Shown here piece by piece: positions 56,642 through 64,000 of a stretch of DNA of 64,000 nucleotides. Every line of letters starts with the position of its first letter. Positions within the stretch are counted from its first letter, which is position 1. The notes under the pieces are model-generated. The model ran no database searches, was not told the DNA's origin, and saw only the letters and a list, made by a program, of their open reading frames with translations. The DNA is taken from the NCBI GenBank assembly GCA_034211175.1, contig JAXHUH010000308.1, forward strand, positions 8,844-72,843, read 5' to 3'. A program made the translations under genes and the position numbers. Source of the DNA: JAXHUH01 sp034211175 (lineage in GTDB: Bacteria; Actinomycetota; Acidimicrobiia; Acidimicrobiales; CAIXPF01).

Positions 56642-57612
56642 CACCGGGCGACCGTGCCCGCGGGGCGTCGACGCCCTTCAGCGGCGCAGTGCTCTGCGGC
56701 GGGCGAAGCTCCCGCATGGGACGGGACAAGGCGACGCTCGAGATCGACGGCCGGCCACTCGCCGTCATCGTCGCGGCCGCGCTGGCACGGGCCGGTGCGT
56801 CGGAGGTCGTCACCATCGGCGGCGACGTCGCCGACCTCGGGGCCCTGGGGCTCGACGCCCGCGCCGATCGCTGGCCCGGCGAGGGCCCGCTCGGCGGGGT
56901 CCTCACCGCGATGGGGGAGACGACCGCGCCGGTCGTGGTCGTCCTCGCCTGCGACCTGCCCGACGCCGACGAGGCCGAGATCGCGCCGCTGGTCGCGGCC
57001 GTCGCCGCGCCGGGCACCGACCTGGCCGTCACCACGGTCTCGGACCGCCCGCAATGGGCGCACGCGGCGTGGAACCGGACCGCCGCCGAGCGCCTGCACG
57101 GTGCGTTCGCGCACGGTGAGCGCTCGCTCGCGCGGGCGGCCGCCGCGCTGCGCGTTCGCCACGTGCCCGCCACCAGGGCGTCCCGTCTCGCCGACCTCGA
57201 TACCCCCCGTGACATCACGAGGCGTGATCGAGCGGTACCATGCGCCGCAGTCGACGGCGCAGGAAGGGAGCACCGACTCGTGGGAGCGGACCAGCAGGCG
57301 GTCCCGGAGATCGACGTGTCCGAGCTGGCGTCCCGCCTGCCGGGGGCCACGCTGATCGACGTCCGAGAGCCCGACGAGTACGAGGAGGGCCACGTCGCCG
57401 GCGCACGGCTGATCCCCCTCGGCCAGGTGCCCGATCGGCTCGACGAGATCCCGACCACCGAGGTCCTCCTCATCTGCCGGAGCGGGGCACGGTCGATGCG
57501 TGCCGCCCAGTTCCTCGTCGCCCGAGGTCATTCCGCGGTGAACGTCGCCGGGGGCACGCTGGCGTGGATCGACGCCGGCCGCCCCGTCGTGACCGGGATG
57601 GATCCGGGCTGA
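56638..57612 (+). CDS. mobA: MobA-like guanylyltransferase in frame with a rhodanese domain
   Basis: One open frame holds two domains. The first, about 190 residues, is a molybdenum cofactor nucleotidyltransferase (AVLCGGRSSRMGRDKATLEI, GPLGGVLTAM, VLACDLPDADEAE). The second, about 110 residues, is a rhodanese with active-site loop CRSGARS (TLIDVREPDEYEEGHVAGA). No ATG, GTG or TTG suits the MobA start; CTG at 56638 overlaps the peroxiredoxin stop (CTGA) and is my tentative choice. The rhodanese could be made separately from GTG 57280, which has GGAAGGGAG nine bases upstream and a possible -10 box at 57236. A natural fusion and two genes without an intervening stop are both possible. Confidence 0.8.
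   Translation: MTPGDRARGASTPFSGAVLCGGRSSRMGRDKATLEIDGRPLAVIVAAALARAGASEVVTIGGDVADLGALGLDARADRWPGEGPLGGVLTAMGETTAPVVVVLACDLPDADEAEIAPLVAAVAAPGTDLAVTTVSDRPQWAHAAWNRTAAERLHGAFAHGERSLARAAAALRVRHVPATRASRLADLDTPRDITRRDRAVPCAAVDGAGREHRLVGADQQAVPEIDVSELASRLPGATLIDVREPDEYEEGHVAGARLIPLGQVPDRLDEIPTTEVLLICRSGARSMRAAQFLVARGHSAVNVAGGTLAWIDAGRPVVTGMDPG
57236..57241 (+). promoter_or_regulatory. Possible internal promoter before the rhodanese domain
   Basis: TACCAT within the mobA-rhodanese frame, about 40 bases before GTG 57280, which has its own ribosome binding site (GGAAGGGAG, 57261-57269). Confidence 0.35.
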
Positions 57613-57617
57613 CCACG

Positions 57618-58802
57618 GTGACGGAGCCTCTCGATCCGATCACGGAACCCCACCAACTCGCCGACCTCGTCGAGAGCCTGCGTGGCGAGGATCGCTACGC
57701 GATCGACACGGAGTTCCACCGCGAGCGCACCTACTTCCCCAAGATCGCGCTCCTGCAGATCGCGTGGTCGGGCGGGATCGTGCTCGTGGACCCGCTCGCG
57801 GTCGACCTCCACCCGCTCGCCGAGGTCCTCGACGGGCCCGGCGTGGCGGTGGTCCATGCGGCGTCCCAGGACCTCGAGGTCCTGGAGCTCGCCTGTGGCA
57901 CCGTGCCGTCGCGCCTGTTCGACACGCAGATCGCCGCCGGGTTCCTCGGCCTCGCCACCCCGTCGCTGGCCACGCTCCACGAGCACGAGCTCGGCATCCG
58001 CCTCCCGAAGGCCGATCGCCTGACCGACTGGCTGCGCCGCCCGCTGACCGAGGACCAGCGCTCCTACGCGGCGAGCGACGTCGCCCACCTGCTCGAGCTG
58101 CACACCCTGCTGTCCGACCGGCTGCGGGAACGGGGCAGGCTCGGATGGGCCGAGGCCGAGTTCGAGCAGCTGCGCCAGCGCAGCCGCTCGACCCGCGACC
58201 CCGACGAGGCGTGGCGGCGCATCAAGGAGGCCCGCCACCTGCGGGGCAAGTCGGTCGGGGTCGCCCGCATGGTCGCCGCGTGGCGCGAGCGACGGGCCGC
58301 GGAGATCGACCAACCCGTCCGCTTCGTGCTCCCGGACCTCGCGGTCGTCGGCGTCGCCCAACGGAGCCCGTCCTCGACCAGCGAGCTCCGCAAGATCCGC
58401 GGGCTCGAGGACCGCCACCTGCGCAACGGGGTCGCCGACGAGCTGCTCGGCGTGGTCGAGTCGGCGCGCAAGGCCCCGCCGACCCCGACCAAGGAGACCC
58501 GCCGGCCCGAGCTCGCCCGCGAGCTGCGCCCGGCCGTCGGGCTGGTCTCCTCGTGGGTGAGCCAGCTCGCCCGCGATCTGGAGATCGAGACGTCGCTGCT
58601 CGCCACGCGCTCCGACCTCGAGGCGCTGTTGCGCGGCGACGAGGACGCCCGGTTGTCGGTCGGCTGGCGTGCCGACCTGGTCGGCGTCCCGATCCGTCAG
58701 CTCGTTTCGGGTGATGCCGCGCTGGCCTTCGACGGCAACGGCCGCCTCGCGCTCGAGGTGCGTTCACACCAGCCGCTGCCAATCAGCGGCACGAGCGCAT
58801 GA
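57618..58802 (+). CDS. rnd: Ribonuclease D
   Basis: A 394-residue DEDDy 3'-5' exoribonuclease for tRNA and stable RNA trimming. ExoI is AIDTEFHRERTYFPKIALLQ, ExoII VVHAASQDLEVL, and ExoIII YAASDVAHLLEL with the tyrosine of the DEDDy class. An HRDC domain follows (about residues 210-290) and a C-terminal helical extension. GTG 57618 lies six bases after the rhodanese stop, so co-transcription is likely. Confidence 0.94.
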   Translation: MTEPLDPITEPHQLADLVESLRGEDRYAIDTEFHRERTYFPKIALLQIAWSGGIVLVDPLAVDLHPLAEVLDGPGVAVVHAASQDLEVLELACGTVPSRLFDTQIAAGFLGLATPSLATLHEHELGIRLPKADRLTDWLRRPLTEDQRSYAASDVAHLLELHTLLSDRLRERGRLGWAEAEFEQLRQRSRSTRDPDEAWRRIKEARHLRGKSVGVARMVAAWRERRAAEIDQPVRFVLPDLAVVGVAQRSPSSTSELRKIRGLEDRHLRNGVADELLGVVESARKAPPTPTKETRRPELARELRPAVGLVSSWVSQLARDLEIETSLLATRSDLEALLRGDEDARLSVGWRADLVGVPIRQLVSGDAALAFDGNGRLALEVRSHQPLPISGTSA

Positions 58803-58815
58803 ATGGCCACGAGAG

Positions 58816-58945
58816 GTGACACAATTACTTGTGGGACGGTGCTGGCCCGGCACCAGGCGAGCTGCGTAAGCTGACATGGGGCGCCCTGGCCGGTGGCCAG
58901 CTCGGCGGACCTCGAGACCCAGCGAAGAACAACGAGATGGGTCGT
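58816..58945 (+). other. Hairpin-rich intergenic segment, candidate structured RNA
   Basis: Between rnd and the small gene at 59043 lie four potential hairpins: CACAA-TTAC-TTGTG (58820-58833), GGTGC...GCACC (58838-58854), CTGGCC-GGT-GGCCAG (58886-58900) and GACCCA...TGGGTC (58916-58943). I recognise no known riboswitch or small RNA. It could be a leader, a terminator region or chance. Confidence 0.35.
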
Positions 58946-58999
58946 ACGGGGTCGAAAGGGCGCGGATGAACGGAACAGTGCTCGAGCGTCACGTGCTGC

Positions 59000-59005
59000 T
59001 AGACT
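59000..59005 (+). promoter_or_regulatory. Probable -10 box of the 60-residue protein gene
   Basis: TAGACT in an otherwise GC-rich spacer; start point about 30 bases before ATG 59043, which has GGGAG seven bases upstream. No strong -35 is visible. Confidence 0.4.
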
Positions 59006-59042
59006 TGCTCGGGCCGACAAGCAGACCAGTGGGAGTAGGCCC

Positions 59043-59225
59043 ATGAAGAAGGGTCGCCATCGCCGGTTCGAGGAAGCTCGGGCGCTGAAGCGCTCGACGG
59101 ACTTCAACGTCGACGCCCTGATGGAGAGCCTCAAGGGCGGCGAAGGCCGCGACGAGGTCGAGGACGTCGAGGAAGACGATCCGTACGACCCGTACGCCAA
59201 CGCGTCAGAAGACGATTGGCGTTGA
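59043..59225 (+). CDS. Small charge-segregated protein (60 residues)
   Basis: Unrecognised 60-residue protein. The first third is strongly basic (MKKGRHRRFEEARALKRS), the last third strongly acidic (EVEDVEEDDPYDPY). ATG 59043 has GGGAG seven bases upstream, which decides it over the longer frame from 58893, whose first 50 residues look like shadow sequence. A nucleic-acid or ribosome-associated role is possible but unproven. Confidence 0.7.
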   Translation: MKKGRHRRFEEARALKRSTDFNVDALMESLKGGEGRDEVEDVEEDDPYDPYANASEDDWR

Positions 59226-59248
59226 GCCCTCGGGCTCGTCGACTTCCC

Positions 59249-60916
59249 TCAGCCCCCGGTTTCGTCCAGGATCTCGTCCAAGCGCAGGATCTCTGACTCG
59301 GACACGACGCCGATGAACAGACCCTCGGCGTCGGTCACCGCGAGCACGTCGATGTCGTGGTCCTCCATGGCCGCAACAGCGTCTCGCAGGGACCAAGACG
59401 GTCGACCGGAGGGGAGATCATTCCGTGTGATCTCCCCGACGGTGACCGTGTCCCACTCCTCCCGGTCGATTGTCGACGTCTCCTTCACGCCGCACATCCC
59501 CAGGTAGCGGCCGTTCTCCACGACGGGAACGTTCAGGGCACGCCGCCCGATGGCGTGGACGTACACGAACTCCGCCAACGTGGCGTCCGGCGGCACGGTC
59601 AGGACCTCGGTGTTGAGCACCGTCGTGATCGACAGCGTGAACCGCCGCTCCAGGTGTCCCAGCCGCACGTTGCGCTGGTACTTCGACACCGACGTCGACC
59701 CGACGACCAGCTGCGCGACGGCCGACGCCACGAGCGCGGGCACCACGTACTGGCTCGCCCCGGTCGACTCGGCCACGAACATCACCGACGCCATCGGCGT
59801 GCGATAGCCGGCGCCGAGGAACGCGGCGAGGCCCAGCGTCGGATAGAGCGCACTCGCCGGGTCGAGGTCGTCGGGGCTGACGATCGAGCCCAGGCCGATG
59901 CTCACGAGCCGACCCAGCAACACGCCCTGGACGGCGAGCGGGATGAACACACCGCCGGCGCCGCCGCCGCCGAGGGTGGCGATCGTTGCGCAGATCCGCA
60001 TGGCCAGCAGCAGCGCGACCAGGGTGAACGCGTCCTGTTGTGCCGTCTCGGTCGCCCAGTCCACGGCGCCGACGCCGGGGCCGAGGGTCAGCGGCTCACC
60101 GAACGCGGCCTCCGCCCCGAAGGCCAGGCCCGCCAACACCAGACCGGCGACGACGATCCGCACGGGCAGCGCCACCGAGTGCGCCAGGCCCTTGGCCCAC
60201 GCGACGAGGCGGCTGAAGCTGCGGGCCGAGAGCCCGGCGAGCACACCCACCGCCAGGGCGCCGGCCACCTCGACGAGGTTGAACCGGGGGCTGCTACCGC
60301 CGATCTCGAGCACCGGGTCGGTGTCGCCGATCAGGGTGACGAAGGTGATGTAGCTCGTCGCCGACGCCAACAGCGCGGGCAGCAGCGCCCGGCGGGCCAC
60401 GTCGTTGAAGTACGGCGCCTCGAGCGCGAACAGGACGCCGGTCGCCGGGGTCTTGAAGATGGCGGCGACGCCGGCGGCCGCGCCCGCGGTGATCAGCAGC
60501 TTCGACTCCTCCCGGGCGAAGAGCCCGTGGAACCGCTGCTGGATCGACCAGCCGATCGTCGAGCCCGCGAAGATGGCCGGGCCCTCGAGACCGAGCGCAC
60601 CGCCGGAGCCGACGGTCGACACACCGGCGAGCAACCGGCCGGGCACGACCCGCAGGGGCAGGTGGGGCACGCGGTCGTGGAACGCCTTGACGTACTCGTC
60701 GGAGGTCGACGGGGACGGGTCCCGGGCGATGTAGCGCAGCATCAGCGCGCACCCGGCGAGGCCGGCCATCGGGGCGAACGCCCGGACGCCGATCGGCACC
60801 TCCTCGAGGGCGACCTCGACGTAGTGGACCGCCTGCTCGAACAGGAACACCACCACGCCCACGAGGAAGCCCGTGACGACGGCCGCGGCAAGCACTCTCG
60901 GGAAGCGACGCCTCAT
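59249..60916 (-). CDS. ClC-family chloride channel or antiporter with CBS domains
   Basis: A 555-residue membrane protein with about ten or more helices followed by a tandem CBS pair. The ClC signatures are GSGGALGLEGP, carrying the gating glutamate, and GGGGAGGVFIPLAV. The CBS region starts near LNTEVLTVPPDATLAEFVYV and ends ESEILRLDEIL; such domains often bind adenine nucleotides and modulate transport. ATG 60916 was preferred over the longer frame, whose first 39 residues are atypical. It is convergent with the small charged-protein gene and divergent from glcD. Confidence 0.94.
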   Translation of the reverse strand: MRRRFPRVLAAAVVTGFLVGVVVFLFEQAVHYVEVALEEVPIGVRAFAPMAGLAGCALMLRYIARDPSPSTSDEYVKAFHDRVPHLPLRVVPGRLLAGVSTVGSGGALGLEGPAIFAGSTIGWSIQQRFHGLFAREESKLLITAGAAAGVAAIFKTPATGVLFALEAPYFNDVARRALLPALLASATSYITFVTLIGDTDPVLEIGGSSPRFNLVEVAGALAVGVLAGLSARSFSRLVAWAKGLAHSVALPVRIVVAGLVLAGLAFGAEAAFGEPLTLGPGVGAVDWATETAQQDAFTLVALLLAMRICATIATLGGGGAGGVFIPLAVQGVLLGRLVSIGLGSIVSPDDLDPASALYPTLGLAAFLGAGYRTPMASVMFVAESTGASQYVVPALVASAVAQLVVGSTSVSKYQRNVRLGHLERRFTLSITTVLNTEVLTVPPDATLAEFVYVHAIGRRALNVPVVENGRYLGMCGVKETSTIDREEWDTVTVGEITRNDLPSGRPSWSLRDAVAAMEDHDIDVLAVTDAEGLFIGVVSESEILRLDEILDETGG

Positions 60917-61074
60917 CGACCGTTGTCGCTCCGGGCGGCGTGCTGGCCTTCTGGCATCGGGGTCTTTCTTACACGTTCGCGGACCAAGGGGTGAGAGCCG
61001 AGCACACGGCGCACGTCCGTGGACCGCGCCCACGCTGTGCGATCCGTCACGGCCGTTTGCGCCATGATGGGTGG

Positions 61075-62544
61075 GTGACTCGTGGCCGAGACGATGGCGA
61101 CCGGGCGCTCGTGGATGATCTGCGGGCCGCGCTCGGCACCGACCGGGTCCACACCGACCCGCTCGAGCTCCATCTCTACGGGCGTGACGCCTCGCTCGAC
61201 CGCGGCGAGGCGGCGGCGGTGTGCTTCCCCCTCACCACCGAGGAGGTCGCGGCGTGCGTCCGGGTGGCACGGCGCCACGACCGGCCGTTCGTGCCCCGGG
61301 GCTCGGGCACCGGGCTCGCCGGCGGCGCGGTTCCCCGTGGGCGGCCCGTCGTGATCGTGACCACGAAGATGAACGAGGTCGTCGAGGTCGACGTCGCCGA
61401 GCGCGTGGCCTGGGTCCAGCCCGGGGTCGTCAACCTCGACCTCAGCGAGCAGCTGCGGCCCCGGGGCGTGCACTTCGCGCCCGACCCGTCCAGCCAGCAG
61501 TCGTGCACGATCGGCGGCAACGTCGCCAACAACTCGGGCGGGCCCCACTGCCTCGCCTACGGCGTGACCAGCGCCCACGTCCTCGCCGTCGAGGTCGTGC
61601 TGCCCGACGGGGAGATCGCCGTGCTCGGCGGCCTCGACCCCGAGCCGGCCGGCTACGACCTGCGCGGCGTGTTCGTCGGCAGCGAGGGCACCCTCGGGAT
61701 CACGACCCGGGTCGCCATCCGCCTCACCGAGAACCCACCCGCGGTGGCCACGCTGCTCGCCGACTTCACCGAACCGGCGCACGCCGCGGCCGCGGTGTCG
61801 GAGATCATCGCCGCCGGGGTCGTCCCCGCGGCGATCGAGATGATGGACCAGGGCATCACCCGCGCCGCCGAGGAGTTCGCCCACGCGGGGTACCCCATCG
61901 ATGCCGGGGCCATCCTCCTCGTGGAGGTCGACGGGGCGCCGGGCAAGGTCGGCGACGAGCGGGCGACCGTCGATCGGGTCGCCCGCGCGTGCGGGGCACG
62001 GGAGGTCCGCGAGGCGGCCGACGAGGCCGAGCGGGCCCGGCTGTGGAAGGGGCGCAAGACGGCGTTCGGCGCCATCGCCCGGATCGCCCCCAACTACTAC
62101 CTGCACGACACGGTGGTCCCGAGAACCCGCCTGTTGGAGGTCCTCGACGGCGTGTACGCGGCCGCCGAGCGCCACGGCCTCCTCGTCATGAACGTCTTCC
62201 ACGCGGGTGACGGCAACCTCCATCCGCTCCTCGTCTTCGATGCCCGGGACGAGGGTGTGCTCGACCGGGTCCACGCCGCGGGGGAGGAGATCGTCCGTCT
62301 CTCGCTCGAGGCCGGCGGCGTGCTCTCGGGCGAGCACGGTATCGGCATCGAGAAGCAACCGTTCATGGCATGGCAGTTCAGCGTCGACGATCTCGATGCC
62401 CAGGCCAGGCTGCGCGACGCGTTCGATCCCGACGGTGTCGCGAACCCCCAGAAGGTGCTCCCCGCCGGTGCCCGCTGCGGCGACCTCCAGCACCTCTCAC
62501 CCCAGGCCCGCCAACGACTGCTCGACGAGGGCTCGTGGGTGTGA
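61075..62544 (+). CDS. glcD: Glycolate oxidase FAD subunit
   Basis: FAD-linked oxidase of 489 residues, first gene of a glcDEF operon oxidising glycolate (or D-lactate) to the 2-oxo acid. The FAD-binding segments are FVPRGSGTGLAGGAVP and CTIGGNVANNSGGPHCLAYG, with GVFVGSEGTLGITT. The C-terminal domain includes NVFHAGDGNLHPLLVFD and GGVLSGEHGIGIEK. GTG 61075 follows CATGAT by six bases. Its stop overlaps glcE by four bases (GTGA). Confidence 0.93.
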   Translation: MTRGRDDGDRALVDDLRAALGTDRVHTDPLELHLYGRDASLDRGEAAAVCFPLTTEEVAACVRVARRHDRPFVPRGSGTGLAGGAVPRGRPVVIVTTKMNEVVEVDVAERVAWVQPGVVNLDLSEQLRPRGVHFAPDPSSQQSCTIGGNVANNSGGPHCLAYGVTSAHVLAVEVVLPDGEIAVLGGLDPEPAGYDLRGVFVGSEGTLGITTRVAIRLTENPPAVATLLADFTEPAHAAAAVSEIIAAGVVPAAIEMMDQGITRAAEEFAHAGYPIDAGAILLVEVDGAPGKVGDERATVDRVARACGAREVREAADEAERARLWKGRKTAFGAIARIAPNYYLHDTVVPRTRLLEVLDGVYAAAERHGLLVMNVFHAGDGNLHPLLVFDARDEGVLDRVHAAGEEIVRLSLEAGGVLSGEHGIGIEKQPFMAWQFSVDDLDAQARLRDAFDPDGVANPQKVLPAGARCGDLQHLSPQARQRLLDEGSWV

Positions 62545-63515
62545 CCGGCACCGGCGCGGACGCCGGCGCGACCGGCGTGCTCGGCCGGCGGGCCCCGTCC
62601 GAGCAGCTGCTGGCGCTGGCCGCCGACGTCGGCACGACCGACCCCGTCGTCGCGCTCGGTGGCCGAACCTCCTGGACCGTCGGGGGATCGCCCGCGGCCG
62701 AGGCCCGCGAGGTCGCCGTGCCATCGGGGATCCTCGAGCTCGAGCCCGCGGAGATGACCGTGCGGGTGCTCGCCGGCACCACGGTCGCCGACCTCGACGC
62801 CGCGCTCGCCGAGAGCCGCCAGTGCGTCGCCCTGCCGGTGCGGCCCGGCTCCACCGTCGGCGGCGTGCTCGCGCTCGGCCGCAGCGGCCTCCTCCGGCTC
62901 GGGTACGGACCGGTGCGCGACACGCTGCTCGAGGCCCGCTACGTCAACGCCGACGGGCGCCTGATCACCGCGGGCGGACCGACGGTGAAGAACGTGTCGG
63001 GCTTCGACCTGTGCCGGCTCCTCGTCGGCTCGCTCGGCACGCTCGGCATCCTCGGCGAGGTCGTGCTGCGGACCCGCCCCGTCCCCGAGGCCGCCACGTG
63101 GATGGCCGGGCCGGCCGACCCGTTCGCACTGCGGGCCGAGCTGTACCGCCCCTCCAGCCTGCTCTGGGACGGCACGACGACGTGGGCGCTGATCGAGGGC
63201 ACCGACTCCGACGTCGACGCCGGGTGCGCGACCTGCGCCACCCACGGGATGGTCCCGGTCGAGGGCCCGCCGGAACGACCGGCACACCGGGCATCGCTGC
63301 GCCCGTCCGAGCTCGCCGGGCTGCCGGCCCGCCTCGACGGGACGCGGTTCGTCGCCGAGATCGGCGTGGGCATCGTCCACGCCGCCGCACCGATCGCCAC
63401 CCCGGCCCCCTCGCCGGCCGTGCGCCAGCTGTGCGAGCGGATCAAGACCCTCTTCGACCCGACCGGCCGCCTCGCGCCCGGCCGTTCGGTCCTCGCCACG
63501 GCCGACGCGCCATGA
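62541..63515 (+). CDS. glcE: Glycolate oxidase FAD-binding subunit
   Basis: A 324-residue smaller FAD-binding partner of GlcD. VRPGSTVGGVLALGRSGLLRLGYGPVRD and KNVSGFDLCRLLVGSLGTLG are the FAD motifs; CERIKTLFDPTGRLAPGR is the usual C-terminal tail. GTG 62541 overlaps the glcD stop by four bases. It ends eight bases before the glcF start. Confidence 0.92.
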   Translation: MTGTGADAGATGVLGRRAPSEQLLALAADVGTTDPVVALGGRTSWTVGGSPAAEAREVAVPSGILELEPAEMTVRVLAGTTVADLDAALAESRQCVALPVRPGSTVGGVLALGRSGLLRLGYGPVRDTLLEARYVNADGRLITAGGPTVKNVSGFDLCRLLVGSLGTLGILGEVVLRTRPVPEAATWMAGPADPFALRAELYRPSSLLWDGTTTWALIEGTDSDVDAGCATCATHGMVPVEGPPERPAHRASLRPSELAGLPARLDGTRFVAEIGVGIVHAAAPIATPAPSPAVRQLCERIKTLFDPTGRLAPGRSVLATADAP

Positions 63516-63522
63516 TGGGCCG

Positions 63523-64000
63523 ATGGGCGACGCGCCGGTGACCGAACCCGACCTGGTCACGCCCGACCTCGCCACGAGAACGGCCGTGCTCGGCCCGATC
63601 GACGACGGCCTCGCCTCGTGCGTGTCGTGCGGTCTGTGCCTGCCCCACTGCCCGACGTTCCGGGTGACCGGCGAGGAGCGGGCCTCGCCCCGGGGCCGCA
63701 TCGAGGCGATGCGCCGGGTCCAGGCCGGCGCCGCACCGATCGACGCCTCGTTCGTCGACATGATGGACGCCTGTGTGCAGTGCCGCGGCTGCGAGACCGC
63801 GTGCCCGTCCAGCGTGCCGTTCGGCCACCTGATGGAGTCGACCCGGGCGACCCTCGCCGCCGAGGCCGGCTACCAGCCGTGGTGGCGCCGGCTCGGCTTC
63901 CGGCTCCTCGGCCACCACCGCACGCTGCTCGGGCTCTCGACGCTCGGTGCGCTCGCCCAGCGCCTGCGCCTCGTGCCCTCGGCCCGGCTCGGCCTGCCCC
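63523..64000 (+). CDS. glcF: Glycolate oxidase iron-sulfur subunit (3' end outside window)
   Basis: N-terminal 159 residues of the Fe-S subunit of glycolate oxidase. Two 4Fe-4S ferredoxin motifs are visible, CVSCGLCLPHCP and CVQCRGCETACP, followed by the region linking to the cysteine-rich CCG domains, which lies beyond base 64000. ATG 63523 follows CATGAT by six bases, the same arrangement as before glcD, so it may have an additional promoter. Confidence 0.93.
   Translation, partial: MGDAPVTEPDLVTPDLATRTAVLGPIDDGLASCVSCGLCLPHCPTFRVTGEERASPRGRIEAMRRVQAGAAPIDASFVDMMDACVQCRGCETACPSSVPFGHLMESTRATLAAEAGYQPWWRRLGFRLLGHHRTLLGLSTLGALAQRLRLVPSARLGLP

Overview
The window is very GC-rich with dense genes, many GTG starts and frequent 4-base start/stop overlaps. 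It carries a conservon (sensor kinase, roadblock, DUF742 and GTPase genes), a DUF3151 gene and many genes preceded by a TAnnnT box 6-8 bases before the start codon. Together these point to an actinobacterium, probably of the class Acidimicrobiia. That placement is inference from gene content and style; there is no rRNA or other phylogenetic marker here. I see no tRNA, rRNA, CRISPR array, insertion sequence or prophage. Function comes from motifs read by eye and knowledge of the families; no searches were run.

Layout. 1-10.2 kb: the 3' part of a membrane pyrophosphatase (hppA) and a DtxR-type metal regulator on the minus strand, then a hydrolase, a small membrane protein and a DapC-like aminotransferase whose 3' end is duplicated twice, a soluble PAS chemoreceptor, and a minus-strand pair (M18 aminopeptidase, acyl-CoA-dehydrogenase-like flavoprotein) beside a CapA-like gene with an apparent frameshift. 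10.3-16.4 kb: gltB-gltD, glutamate synthase. 16.5-22.1 kb: a DUF4388 gene divergent from a complete conservon. 22.2-30.9 kb: oxidoreductases, a GDP-mannose 3,5-epimerase-like gene, a dodecin divergent from a dodecin/stress-domain fusion with a perfect CRP-type box between them, a nitroreductase, yaaA and arfB. 31-36 kb: two tandem PilZ-like paralogues, a nitronate-monooxygenase-like gene, two tiny genes and a membrane diguanylate cyclase, plausibly a local c-di-GMP module.

36-43 kb: acyl-CoA synthetase, TetR regulator and a rearranged peptide/opine-type ABC transporter locus: dppD on the minus strand, a truncated dppB remnant, an intact dppC, and a dppF-type ATPase carrying a two-helix membrane insertion inside its nucleotide-binding domain. 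43-50 kb: a lytic-transglycosylase-like secreted protein, enoyl-CoA hydratase, gamma-glutamyltransferase with glycerophosphodiesterase, and cyclopropane fatty acid synthase. 50-59 kb: SirB1-like protein, two flavin reductases, acyl-CoA dehydrogenase, pyruvate kinase, patatin, DUF3151, peroxiredoxin, a MobA-rhodanese reading frame, RNase D and a 60-residue charged protein. 59-64 kb: a ClC chloride channel and the start of a glcDEF glycolate oxidase operon cut by the window edge.

The observations I rate highest are the membrane insertion in the ABC ATPase, the dodecin fusion with its CRP-type operator, a dispersed 52-base palindromic element found at three intergenic loci, the tandem copies of the aminotransferase 3' end, and a DtxR gene that appears to begin at a non-standard codon right after its promoter.
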